A DNA stretch of 10,389 nt from Paraglomus occultum (lineage: Eukaryota > Glomeromycota > Glomeromycetes > Paraglomerales > Paraglomeraceae). Positions within the stretch are counted from its first letter, which is position 1, and each line of letters begins with the position of its first letter. Positions 1 through 7,542 of this stretch are shown piece after piece. The notes beneath the pieces are model-generated. The model did not search any database. It saw only the letters and a list, made by a program, of their open reading frames with translations, and was not told the origin of the DNA. The translations under genes and the position numbers were made by a program. The stretch covers positions 1 to 10,389 of the forward strand of contig CAJVPJ010001342.1 in the NCBI GenBank assembly GCA_910592205.1. Direction: 5' to 3'.

Positions 1-144
1 GACTGTGGAAAGATGATGCGAAATATTAGAAATCAATAAGCCAAGGATCAAGTAAACTGGAAGAATTCCCTTACGTGACTGTCCACGAATTTGGACAGGA
101 TATTTTCTAAAGTGAGTACCAAGGAAGGGAGCAAGGAAGAAATG

Positions 145-456
145 TCATAATTGTTCAATAACAGCTTCATGTTCACATGAGCTCATGTCGACTATATATA
201 CACAGCGGTTGTTGTACTCAAATTTGTATCCACTTGACTCTTTAGTTTCGATGAAAGAATTGAATTCTTGCACGGATATGTCTGAGGCAAGCAGATAAGG
301 AACACTGCAATCCATACAAATCAATACGAGATGATTCTCAAAATGAATCAGTGTGATGCCTACCCACCTGGTCTCGCTTATCGGCTTGTGTGGTAAATGA
401 ATCTTCCCTGAAGAAAATGCCTTCACCAAAGCGCCAAGTGGTTGAAATTTGACCAT
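145..456 (-). CDS. Hypothetical protein, 103 residues, possibly the 5' part of a longer broken gene
   Basis: I do not recognise this protein. It opens with a true ATG in a favourable context (A at -3, G at +4) and runs 103 codons to a TGA. It is mixed hydrophobic and polar, with one aliphatic stretch around residues 33-47 (ITLIHFENHLVLICM) that is too broken by charged residues to be a clear membrane segment. There is no signal peptide, repeat or recognisable motif. After the TGA (145-147) the same frame stays open for the remaining 48 codons to the window edge, so the annotated end may be a nonsense mutation, or the gene may simply stop here. Several other TGA codons in the window fall where Trp is expected, which makes the broken-gene reading worth considering. 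Coding status is inferred only from length, start context and amino-acid balance. Confidence 0.35.
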   Translation of the reverse strand: MVKFQPLGALVKAFSSGKIHLPHKPISETRWVGITLIHFENHLVLICMDCSVPYLLASDISVQEFNSFIETKESSGYKFEYNNRCVYIVDMSSCEHEAVIEQL

Positions 457-948
457 TCTTTTTGAGCTGTCAAAAAGATTTGATCCAAGTGTGATATGTG
501 TCTAGATTAATATTTGCATTACTCGTGATCTTGCGACTTTTGATCTATATTACGTAATATCATGGGCTGGAGTCGAAATTTGTCGCTCTCAATGCCAAAC
601 TTTTTCCGAATTACGATTACGTCTTTCTCCAGGTACAGGAATTCATATTAACGAAAGCTTTCTTCGTATTTTCTTATCTCAAGTCTGTGGTAAGGAAGAA
701 GATACAGAAGCTAAATGTTTTGATAAATCTCTAACCAATTTATATATCTGATCTCAGTAATCTCGAATTATGCTTGCTTGTTCATTTATAGTTTCTTTTG
801 TTAGAGTCGACATCATGAGTTATACTAAGACAGTATATTTAAGAGAGAAAAATAATACTACTTTGATCCCATCTCATATAATACATCTTACCCCGAAATA
901 GATGGTGCAAAGAATAAATCATAGCGATAGTTTGAGGATTTTTGATAA
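457..948. other. AT-rich spacer without a convincing gene
   Basis: About 490 bases without a supportable gene. It holds a perfect 14-bp palindrome (547-560, centred on TACGTA) and one open frame without an ATG at 506-751 (listed separately). I see no tRNA fold, terminal inverted repeat or clear promoter beyond general AT-richness. Confidence 0.5.
506..751 (+). pseudogene. Orphan open frame, possible gene or exon fragment
   Basis: A plus-strand frame stays open for 81 codons between a TAG (503-505) and a TGA (749-751) and has no usable initiator ATG. Its middle has a protein-like composition (Cys, Glu, Arg, Leu, with segments such as SELRLRLSPGTGIHINESF), unlike the Asn/Ile/Lys-rich noise expected from this AT-rich background. 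I do not recognise a family. It could be an internal exon or a relic cut off on both sides. The call rests on length and composition only and is weak. Confidence 0.2.
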
Positions 949-1215
949 ACTTTTAAACATAGCCGTATCTTGTATACAGAGTTTAAAATTAATTCATTGA
1001 AGGAATTGAATTCCAAGCTTGTAGCCGAGATTGCCGAGCTTAGAAAGGAGAATGCCGAGATCAAAGCCGAGAATATAAAATTGAAACAAGCTATGGAAGG
1101 GAGTTTCATTCCCTTTAGGGTTGAGATCGCTCCTGCAAGACGAAAATTGGTTAACGCAATGACGATCTGGAATCGCGGGGATTTCGAACCCCATAACTTG
1201 AGGTTTTTGTTATGA
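949..1215 (+). pseudogene. Coiled-coil protein fragment (Rhizophagus-style ELRKENAE repeat)
   Basis: A plus-strand frame opens after a TAA (946-948) and ends at TGA (1213-1215). Its first half is strongly helical and heptad-like (LKELNSKLVAEIAELRKEN, then AEIKAENIKLKQAMEG), the kind of Glu/Lys/Leu coiled coil that recurs in many Rhizophagus proteins of unknown role. There is no ATG at the start of the similarity: the first in-frame codon used by an automatic caller is TTG. After about residue 44 the sequence loses heptad character and reads like chance translation. The likeliest reading is the truncated end of a larger coiled-coil gene joined to unrelated DNA. The heptads are seen directly; the resemblance to Rhizophagus proteins is from memory. 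Confidence 0.4.
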
Positions 1216-1493
1216 AAATTAATAGATATTGTCGAGCCCTTCCTCCTATAAACTTTTGAAGCTTCGTTTTCGCATGTCTTATCGCAAAGCATGTGTGGAA
1301 GAAAGACAATTTCCTATGTAAAAAAAATAATGATTATCTATGTAGGAGGTTGTGTATGTTTTACGAACTACTTCTATTCCAATTCCGGTTGGTTAATTTT
1401 TAATTATTCTGATTGGATGGACGAATAATGGGAGATCGGTGGTACAGTCAAGACTGGATATAACGATACTCCCGTTAGGTCACATTTTCATCG
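1216..1493. other. AT-rich spacer, nothing identified
   Basis: About 280 bases with no supportable gene. It contains short A-runs (1320-1327) and two similar short words (CCTATGTA and CTATGTAGG around 1312-1347), but no fold, repeat array or recognisable control element. Confidence 0.5.
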
Positions 1494-1759
1494 TTATAGC
1501 GAGTTATTGTTAATACCAAGAATTCTATTTATAGCGATAATATTCTTAGCATCCAAAATACTAGGGCTGTAATCCCTGATGCTATAAGCATTGCTGAAAT
1601 TAATCATAATGGAGATATTTTGTTTGAGCTTCTTATTCTTTGTTTTGTTTTTTTTTTTTTCTTCTAATCGTTTAACTTCAGTCAATTCTCTTGATGTTTT
1701 GATTACTTCTTGACCTTTATCCCTCTTACCCCAAACTTTGGCATATTCTTTAGGGTCAT
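1494..1759 (-). pseudogene. 3' portion of the tandem-HIT gene, separated from its body by the LINE
   Basis: On the minus strand, reading down from the left 15-bp duplication, the frame gives NDPKEYAKVWGKRDKG followed by a Lys/Glu/Asn-rich tail containing EEKKKNKTK, and stays open to a stop at 1494-1496. The duplication itself reads AEKL in this frame. The identical 15 bp at 6701-6715 reads AEKL in the frame that carries the end of the second HIT-like domain (MENERIAEKL). Removing the LINE and one copy of the duplication therefore joins the two halves in one frame. The true C-terminus may lie near the Lys-rich stretch, because the residues after about 1620 look less coding-like. The run of 13 T (1648-1660) falls in this tail. 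That it belongs to the HIT gene is inferred from the frame match across the duplication. Confidence 0.55.
1648..1660. repeat. T13 homopolymer
   Basis: Thirteen consecutive T on the plus strand, read as A13 (Lys codons) in the minus-strand frame of the interrupted HIT gene. It is a likely slippage or assembly-error site and makes the reading frame downstream of it less certain. Confidence 0.9.
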
Positions 1760-1774
1760 TCAGTTTTTCTGCAA
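1760..1774 (+). repeat. Left target-site duplication of the LINE
   Basis: TCAGTTTTTCTGCAA is found here and again, base for base, at 6701-6715. The two copies flank the retrotransposon exactly: 102 bp before the ORF1 ATG on this side and 10 bp after the AATAAA on the other. The match stops at both edges (T versus A before, C versus T after). A 15-bp duplication is in the normal range for target-primed reverse transcription. Confidence 0.88.
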
Positions 1775-1876
1775 CATCTCTCTTGTCCCATCTTGTCCCA
1801 TTACCATTCTGAACCGCAGTAACTAGACCCACCTCCAGTAAAGAGAGATTAATATAGGTGCCATAAAACTAATAAA
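1775..1876 (+). promoter_or_regulatory. LINE 5' leader (presumed UTR with internal promoter)
   Basis: These 102 bp separate the left duplication from the ORF1 ATG. LINEs usually carry an internal promoter here, but no specific motif is recognisable. The segment begins with a 10-bp tandem duplication (TCTTGTCCCA twice, 1781-1800). The bases just before the ATG (AATAAAATG) are A-rich with A at -3. Confidence 0.6.
1781..1800 (+). repeat. 10-bp tandem direct repeat at the LINE 5' end
   Basis: TCTTGTCCCA occurs twice in immediate succession, only 6 bp inside the 5' boundary of the element. It could be part of the leader or a small duplication made when the 5' end was joined during insertion. Confidence 0.85.
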
Positions 1877-3046
1877 ATGTCTTCATCTAAACAAACTAAA
1901 ATGCCTACCAAGTCCTATGCAGCAGCTGCTAAAAAAGCTACCCCCCAAAGCTCACCTTTTTCCTTCCAAAACACTGAATGCAACTTAGACTATGATGTTG
2001 CCATCTCCAACAGACAGGTTCCCAACACTGACTTGAAAAACTCAGTGTTCTTTGACCTCCGTAACCTCCCTGTAAGTGAACAAGACCTTTTCGACTACCT
2101 CAAATCCAGAATCACTGGCATTGCCCTGCGTGAAGACCTGGGGTTATTGGAAGCAGCCTTTGCAGATGAAAAGACTGCAGACAACTTCCTCAAAACCCCC
2201 CTCCTCATCAATGAAAAACGGGTGGCAGCCCTTCCTCCAAGAAATAAAGCACCAAGGATCCTAAGGATCAAACTGGCTAATGTTCCATTGCTCCCTCGTC
2301 CACAAGTGGAAAACGCCCTTACCACACATTGGGGACAATATGCCTCAGTCAAAGCAATTGCACCCTTCACATACAAAGGAACTTCTATCACTACCAGACG
2401 ATGGGACATGATTGTAGAAATTACCCCCGAAGCTGACAGACTTGAAGCACCAGTGGCCTTCCCACTCTTGGGATCCACCATCATTGCCAACTGGAGAGGA
2501 GCACCACCCTCTTGCCTGTCCTGCAAAAGTGCCGGGCATTACTCTTCTAAATGTCCAAAACACCTTCCGAAAAATCAACCAAAAGTGCAGATTGCCAACC
2601 CCCCGAAACCCCAGGCCAAACAATCTGAAACAACTGCCCCTGAAATACAATCCAACACAGCCACCCCGACTGTGCATGCAACAAACAACTCGCTGCAGGG
2701 ATCTGTACACAATCCTGCAAATCATCCTAATTTAGTACATGTATCAACCCCAACAACTGTGGCATCATCATCGAAGACAACTATCACAGAAGTAGGATCA
2801 CCAATCAGAACACAAACATCTCCCATACAATCCCGACGAGGATCCATAGCCATGCATTACTATACTGGCAACTCACTGGCCCAGGATGATGCAATGGGCA
2901 CAGATGATGAAACAATGGCCATCGAGCACTACACATTCAACAGAGATGTAGGAATCACAAGCGATGACGAACAACAATCCAACATAGTCAATGCACAAAT
3001 GACTGACCCATCTGGCATTCCCCTAAACTACACCTACACCTTTTAA
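1877..3046 (+). CDS. LINE ORF1 protein (Gag-like, RRM-like region plus CCHC zinc knuckle)
   Basis: This 389-residue protein is the presumed RNA-binding partner of the LINE ribonucleoprotein particle. It starts with a Ser/Lys/Ala-rich tail (residues 1-30). A globular part follows at about 55-195, opening with FFDLRNLPVSEQDLFDYL, which resembles the RRM-like folds of LINE Gag proteins and may form two modules. A single CCHC knuckle lies at C213-x2-C216-x4-H221-x4-C226 (2513-2554). The remaining 160 residues are Pro/Thr/Ser/Gln/Asn-rich and probably disordered, with an acidic patch near residue 340. The ATG is the first in the frame after the leader. It ends 9 nt before ORF2 in the same frame. 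The knuckle and position are clear; the RRM assignment is by resemblance. The frame is uninterrupted. Confidence 0.85.
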   Translation: MSSSKQTKMPTKSYAAAAKKATPQSSPFSFQNTECNLDYDVAISNRQVPNTDLKNSVFFDLRNLPVSEQDLFDYLKSRITGIALREDLGLLEAAFADEKTADNFLKTPLLINEKRVAALPPRNKAPRILRIKLANVPLLPRPQVENALTTHWGQYASVKAIAPFTYKGTSITTRRWDMIVEITPEADRLEAPVAFPLLGSTIIANWRGAPPSCLSCKSAGHYSSKCPKHLPKNQPKVQIANPPKPQAKQSETTAPEIQSNTATPTVHATNNSLQGSVHNPANHPNLVHVSTPTTVASSSKTTITEVGSPIRTQTSPIQSRRGSIAMHYYTGNSLAQDDAMGTDDETMAIEHYTFNRDVGITSDDEQQSNIVNAQMTDPSGIPLNYTYTF

Positions 3047-3055
3047 TCAACAAAA

Positions 3056-5662
3056 ATGAATATCATCACACTAAATACTCGCGGACTGTCTAAATTCAGT
3101 AAATTTAGACGAATTATACACAAACTTTCCAAACTCCACCCTGACATCCTATTGTTCCAAGAACCAATACACATCACCAACGACAACACCAACCCCACTA
3201 ACCTTGAAACCCTCAAACATCTATGGAAATCTATATGGCCAGGGGATATTTATCTCACACCATATACAGCCACTCTCATTTATCAACCCAACTCATCCTC
3301 ACTCATTCAAACAACCAATAATGGATGCATTCTAGACATACAAATACAATGGCATGGACAAACAATTATGGTACGTAATGTATATTCTCCTGCAAACCTT
3401 ACTGACAAACGCCAATTCTGGCACTCCTTTCCTCCCATTCCCATGTCCCCATCAATCATCGCAGGAGACTTTAACTCTATCCTTGAAGAAAAAGACCACA
3501 TCTCATCAACAACACACCAGATCAAACCACTAACAAATCTGATCCTCCCGCACCTAGTTGAACACATCGATGTTGCTCACACCACTACTTCCCAACCACT
3601 ATACACATACTACAGGGATACACAGAGCTATTGGTCCAGATCCAGGCTAGACTATATCTGGATCAGTCCACCTCTCATCACTGACTCACATATCACCTTC
3701 ACTAAACATATGGGAAGTGACTCAGATCATAAGGCCCTCATCTTCCAAACCGCTCACAAAAAGAAATCAGATATATGGAGAATGAACACCTCAATGCTAT
3801 CCAACCCGCAAGTACAGAAAGAGCTAGAAAAAACTATCCTGGTTGCCCACCCACACCTGGACATAACTACATGGGATGACTTTAAACAACAAATCCAGAT
3901 CACCTGCAGGGACATGGGAAAACTCCTTGCACGAAAAAGGAAAGCTGGAATAACAAACCTGACCAACCGCATCAACAAAATCCAGAGACAAAACCACCCC
4001 AACACCTATTTAATAGCTAATCTCACTCGAAAACTTAAAGCCTTAGAGGAAGAAACCTCCAAAGCTTATGCCATATGCTCTCAAGTAAAATGGTATGAAG
4101 AAGGAGAATCTAGCTCCAAATACTTCTACAGTCGTTTCCAACATAAACGCAAAAAAGCCACTATGACATCATTATATGTCCCTGTATCCCCAACATCTTC
4201 TACACCTAACACACCCACATCCTCATCCTCAGAACTATCACTATCCTCCTACACCTCACTGACACATCAACCTAGCTCCACCAATCCTCTACACAACACC
4301 AACCAACCCAAGGACCTAAATCTTACTGAGGAAATCGAACACATTATCCACCATGCAACCTCATTCTATCAACAACTTTGGGATGCCTCCCCTCCCAATC
4401 ACACCAATACTGCTAACCTGACAAAATTCATCCCATCCATCACAGACAAAACAGCTGAATTACTATCCCAACCTTTCACAGTCCAAGAAGTAATTGCAGC
4501 TATAAACTCCAAAGATAATGGTAGCTCTCCAGGCCCTGATGGCATACCATATGAATTCTACCAATCCCATATATCCCCCCTAGCCAACGTTCTCTGCAAC
4601 ATCTTCAACAAAATAGCTAATGGTTTCTCCCCTCCAAAATCATGGTCCAGTACACATACTGTCCTCATACCAAAAAAAGAGGAAGACCGAACGCACATTC
4701 AGAATTGGAGACCTATCACCCTCTCCAATACAGACATCAAAATCCTCTCCACTATCCTATCAAATCGCCTTCAAAAACATGCCCCTCAACTGATTCACCA
4801 CAACCAAACAGGCTTTATGAAAAACAGACACATTACAGACACCATAATGGACATCAATGCAACACTCTCTCTACACTCACCCCCTCCACACTCCTTTATT
4901 CTCCTTCTTGACTGGTCCAAAGCCTATGATAGGGTCTCCCATACATGGTTAGACCACATACTACATCACCTAAACCTCCCAAACACTCTCCAGAATGCAA
5001 TCAAAACTACATACCACCATCGTAACACCCAAATGTTCATCAACGGACAATTGGGCCAACCTTTTCAAGTAGCCAAAGGGGTCCCACAGGGAGACCCCTT
5101 TGCCCCTATCCTTTTCAATCTATCTGTTGAGCCTCTTTTCAACTCTCTCCGTGAGCACCTACAGGGAATTTTCACTCCTGGAGGCATTATCAAAGTCTGT
5201 GCATACGCTGATGACACTTATGTCTTTGGCAATGACATGCGGGACTGGAAGACCCTCTCCAACCTTCTTGAGACATATGAGCACTCATCTGGGGCACTAG
5301 TAAACTGGTCCAAAACATCAATTGTCCCTCTCACTGATAACCTCCCTCCAATCCCTAACATTCCCACCTCAACAAAACTCGGACCAATTAAAATTCTTGG
5401 GGTATTCTTACCTTTAAGCCCAAGCAACATAGAACTCCTCTGGGAGCCCCTCATAACCAAAGTAGCCAAAAGAGCAGCCTCTCTCTATACACGTAGCCTC
5501 TCACTACGAGGTAGGGTGCTGGTCTGCAAAACCCTACTCCTGTCAATGGTATGGTATCAAGCATCCATTGCCCCTCCTCCACCTGCAGCCCGAAAAAAGC
5601 TCAAACGAATTGTGGCTGACTTTATCTGGGAAAAAGGAAAATCCATCCACGTGCCAAACTAG
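3056..5662 (+). CDS. LINE ORF2 protein, N-terminal 868 residues: APE endonuclease and reverse transcriptase (frameshifted)
   Basis: ORF2 nicks the target and copies element RNA into the nick. The APE-type endonuclease motifs are all present: N7 (TLNTRG), E36 (LLFQEP), NVYSPAN, G137-D-F-N140, RLDYIW and S223-D-H225. A Ser/Thr/Pro-rich linker covers about residues 375-425. Reverse-transcriptase motifs follow: GSSPGPDGIP, WRPITLSNTDIK, GFMKNRHITD, the catalytic D619 in LDWSKAYD, G675-VPQGDP and Y717-A-D-D720. The frame then ends early at residue 868. The last residues after E859-K860 are out of frame because one base appears missing in the A5 run 5631-5635, and the intended frame continues to 6534 (next entry). 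All visible catalytic residues are intact. As read, the product would keep endonuclease and polymerase but lose the C-terminal region. Confidence 0.88.
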   Translation: MNIITLNTRGLSKFSKFRRIIHKLSKLHPDILLFQEPIHITNDNTNPTNLETLKHLWKSIWPGDIYLTPYTATLIYQPNSSSLIQTTNNGCILDIQIQWHGQTIMVRNVYSPANLTDKRQFWHSFPPIPMSPSIIAGDFNSILEEKDHISSTTHQIKPLTNLILPHLVEHIDVAHTTTSQPLYTYYRDTQSYWSRSRLDYIWISPPLITDSHITFTKHMGSDSDHKALIFQTAHKKKSDIWRMNTSMLSNPQVQKELEKTILVAHPHLDITTWDDFKQQIQITCRDMGKLLARKRKAGITNLTNRINKIQRQNHPNTYLIANLTRKLKALEEETSKAYAICSQVKWYEEGESSSKYFYSRFQHKRKKATMTSLYVPVSPTSSTPNTPTSSSSELSLSSYTSLTHQPSSTNPLHNTNQPKDLNLTEEIEHIIHHATSFYQQLWDASPPNHTNTANLTKFIPSITDKTAELLSQPFTVQEVIAAINSKDNGSSPGPDGIPYEFYQSHISPLANVLCNIFNKIANGFSPPKSWSSTHTVLIPKKEEDRTHIQNWRPITLSNTDIKILSTILSNRLQKHAPQLIHHNQTGFMKNRHITDTIMDINATLSLHSPPPHSFILLLDWSKAYDRVSHTWLDHILHHLNLPNTLQNAIKTTYHHRNTQMFINGQLGQPFQVAKGVPQGDPFAPILFNLSVEPLFNSLREHLQGIFTPGGIIKVCAYADDTYVFGNDMRDWKTLSNLLETYEHSSGALVNWSKTSIVPLTDNLPPIPNIPTSTKLGPIKILGVFLPLSPSNIELLWEPLITKVAKRAASLYTRSLSLRGRVLVCKTLLLSMVWYQASIAPPPPAARKKLKRIVADFIWEKGKSIHVPN

Positions 5663-6534
5663 CCTCCCTTCCTACAAGGTCAGGGGGCATTGGCTACCCA
5701 GACGTTGACAATGAATGTGACATTAGGGCAGCCCATCGCCTCAGTCAAATCTTTCACCAGAACCCCCCCCTATGGGCCAAATGCCTTAATGCTGAAACAC
5801 TACAAGACCTAAATGCATCACTACCTCGATTAATCTTCTTAAGAAAAGTGACTCGCAATCATAGCGAACCTAGATATACTGGTCTTAAAGCCTCAAAAGC
5901 AATTGAGACCAAACATCCTGGTACAATGTCACTACAACCTGACCTACCTACTCTCCGAAATATTCTCCTACCACCACCACTGGCACAAAACTCCATCCTA
6001 TCTTTCAATGCTCATGGGGTCTTCTCATGGGAGGAAATATTTCACAAAGATAGACCCAGAAAGATCTCAGACCTATGGTGGAAAATTGCTCATCAACGTC
6101 TTCCAATTGGCATATGTGTCAAACAATATGCTCCTGATGGTGAAAACTGTCCATGGTGTATCACCACAAAACTCACAATCACCCACCTTTTTGAATCCTG
6201 TCCTTACACCAGCAAAATATGGGACAAAGCAGAGGAATGTGCTGCTTTCCTTGTTCCAAACAATACAAGACATCCCATCAAACTGCTAATCACACATCCT
6301 TCCTCCCTCCATCAACATACAGGAAGACTGATTCAATCAGCAGCCCTATACACAATATGGAAAGGATATACCTCACATGTGTTTGGGGGAAAACCAACCC
6401 CCTCAATCCAACACATGTATGAGTCACTATGTTCCTTACTCCTCTCCTTTAGATCACTCTCCCTTTCAACTCACACATGCAAAAAACCCCCTTGGCCCCC
6501 TGTTAAATCAATAATAGATACAGTGAGGCTGTAA
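5636..6534 (+). pseudogene. LINE ORF2 C-terminal part with zf-RVT zinc-binding region, out of frame
   Basis: In the frame shifted by one base after 5635 the protein continues as KIHPRAKLASLPTRSGGIGY and runs open to TAA (6532-6534), about 300 residues. This gives an original ORF2 of about 1,159 residues, normal for the family. The distal part has the reverse-transcriptase-associated zinc-binding signature: FSWEEIFHKDRP, DLWWKIAHQRLP, then CPWC (6148-6159) and THLFESC, a C-x2-C...H-x4-C arrangement. In LINEs this C-terminal region contributes to nucleic-acid binding and retrotransposition. There is no internal start worth proposing: the GTG at 5848 lies mid-domain. Without the frameshift this would be part of ORF2, not a separate gene. 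Confidence 0.85.
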
Positions 6535-6700
6535 CCACACTACCCCTCTTTTATTATATAATATTTTCAATACTAATTTAATTACTTCCTTTAGCATATA
6601 GACAAGATAAACCTTATTGGGCTCAAACATGTACTTAGTATGATGTGAAAAAAGCAGCTTTAGAGGTCCACCTTAGTTGCGCCTAATAAAGGACACGAAA
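6535..6700 (+). terminator. LINE 3' UTR with polyadenylation signal
   Basis: These 166 bp follow the ORF2 stop and end at the right duplication. AATAAA at 6685-6690 lies 10 bp before the boundary, where cleavage and 3'-end formation of the element RNA would be expected. The element ends in GAAA without a long A tail or a simple-repeat tail. Confidence 0.7.
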
Positions 6701-6715
6701 TCAGTTTTTCTGCAA
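6701..6715 (+). repeat. Right target-site duplication of the LINE
   Basis: Second perfect copy of the 15-bp sequence at 1760-1774. On the minus strand it lies in the coding frame of the interrupted HIT gene, where it reads AEKL. Confidence 0.88.
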
Positions 6716-7542
6716 TTCTTTCATTTTCCATGGTGCCAACTGGCTGGTTATTTCGAACAGGCCTGCCTTCATCTGGCATTCATCATCTTTCCATTTTGTA
6801 TTTAGGAAAGAAAGTAAAACATAAGTCGCGTTCTTTGCTTGATGAAGTTTCTCCCTTTTCTTGTTCTACAAGTTTGCCTGCTTGTCCCAAATTACAACCA
6901 ATAAAAAAATTATGGCAGTTTATTTTAGTTTCATATTTTTTCATCAGTCCCTGATAACTTCTCCAATTTGGGCTCAAGTTTCTTGGTCAATTTTGTTGAC
7001 ATTAGGAGATAAATGTTCTTTTGTATATGTAAGAATAATTACATAACCAGGAAATTTGTCATTATGTAGTTTAGCAATTACTTTACTCTTTTAATAACAA
7101 TACCATCTTTATTTGGAGAAAAAGCTTCATTAATTTCTTTTCTTGTTCAGGGGTAGCTGATTTGTAATGTTCTCTAATTCCTGTGCTTCCTTTACCTTTA
7201 ACTGGGTATTTTGGACTACTCGCATATAAAATGCTGTGGCATGTTTTGGCCTGCTAATTTGCCAACAGGAATATTTAATTGATAGCCTATTGGATGATAA
7301 ACTTGATTAATCTTTCTAATACTTTCTTTCAAACATGGTAAAATATCTGCTCATTCTTGCTCTGTAAGATTTCTTAGATCATCAACATGTCTTTTAGTGA
7401 CTATTACTGTGTGAGCTTTAGAGTTAGGGCGCGGATTGACTGAAGCAAGCACAGTTCCATGATCAGAAATCAAGCTTTTAAGCTGACCTTTTTCATTAGG
7501 GAAGCATTGCTTGATACAAGCCATACATTTTTTCTCTTCCAT
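6701..7542 (-). pseudogene. Tandem HIT-superfamily protein gene, decayed and interrupted by the LINE
   Basis: HIT proteins are nucleotide hydrolases or transferases (Ap4A/ApnA or related substrates). A real ATG (7540-7542) begins MEEKKCMACIKQ, then VNPRPNSKAHTVIVTKRHVDDL, the HIT core, to a TGA (7351-7353) where LTEQE-W-ADIL is expected. The frame resumes with a helix and GYQLNIPVGKLAGQNMPQH, the stretch just before a histidine triad; the triad itself is not recognisable. After a frameshift near 7228 come SSPKYPVKGKGSTGIREHY, a further shift, then a second HIT-like unit (KFPGYVIILT, KEHLSPN, NFFIGCNLGQAGK, FFPKYK), with a TGA at 6974-6976 in QET-W-AQIGEV, and finally MPDEGRPV and MENERIAEKL at the duplication. 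The rest lies at 1759-1494. Two tandem units, about 330-370 residues, is inference. A bacterial origin is possible but untested. Confidence 0.65.

Larger units (their letters stand above)
1775..6700 (+). mobile_element. Near full-length non-LTR retrotransposon (LINE, APE-endonuclease class)
   Basis: The element spans 4,926 bp between perfect 15-bp direct repeats and contains, in order, a 102-bp leader, ORF1 with a CCHC knuckle, ORF2 with APE-type endonuclease, reverse transcriptase and C-terminal zinc-binding region, and a 166-bp 3' UTR with AATAAA close to the end. There are no LTRs, no integrase and no visible RNase H domain. The only coding lesion found is a one-base frameshift near 5631-5635. 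Its coding strand is markedly C-rich and G-poor, unlike the surrounding AT-rich DNA. The layout fits L1/Tx1-like or Tad-like fungal LINEs; I cannot separate these without a reverse-transcriptase tree. The element lies inside, and antisense to, the tandem-HIT gene. It is probably recent but non-autonomous as read here. Confidence 0.9.

Noticed and set aside
547-560. Perfect 14-bp palindrome ATATTACGTAATAT
   Set aside because: Short AT-rich palindromes are frequent in such DNA; no partner site or gene context gives it meaning.
1165-1200. tRNA T-arm-like palindrome GGGGATTTCGAACCCC
   Set aside because: The loop would have eight bases, the invariant C61 is absent on either strand, and no matching acceptor, D or anticodon arms are found at the right distance.
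1494-1832. A 112-codon minus-strand ORF beginning MGLVTAVQNGNG as a single gene
   Set aside because: Its first part lies inside the LINE leader (1775-1832). Only the portion beyond the duplication belongs to the older HIT gene, so the ORF is a chance chimera.
2095-2526. Long minus-strand ORF opposite LINE ORF1
   Set aside because: Antisense shadow of a well-supported ORF1; it follows from the codon composition and has no family motif.
5848-6534. A separate 228-codon gene starting at GTG 5848
   Set aside because: It is the interior and end of ORF2. Family similarity extends upstream to the frameshift at 5635, and GTG is not a plausible start here.
1775-6700. LTR retrotransposon, or a LINE with an RNase H domain
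   Set aside because: No long terminal repeats, protease or integrase are present, and the region after the polymerase holds a zinc-binding module, not RNase H motifs.
6660-6715. A natural C-terminus of the HIT gene reading AEKL-ISCPLLGATKVDL-stop
   Set aside because: Everything after AEKL is LINE 3' UTR read backwards; the genuine continuation is across the duplication at 1759.
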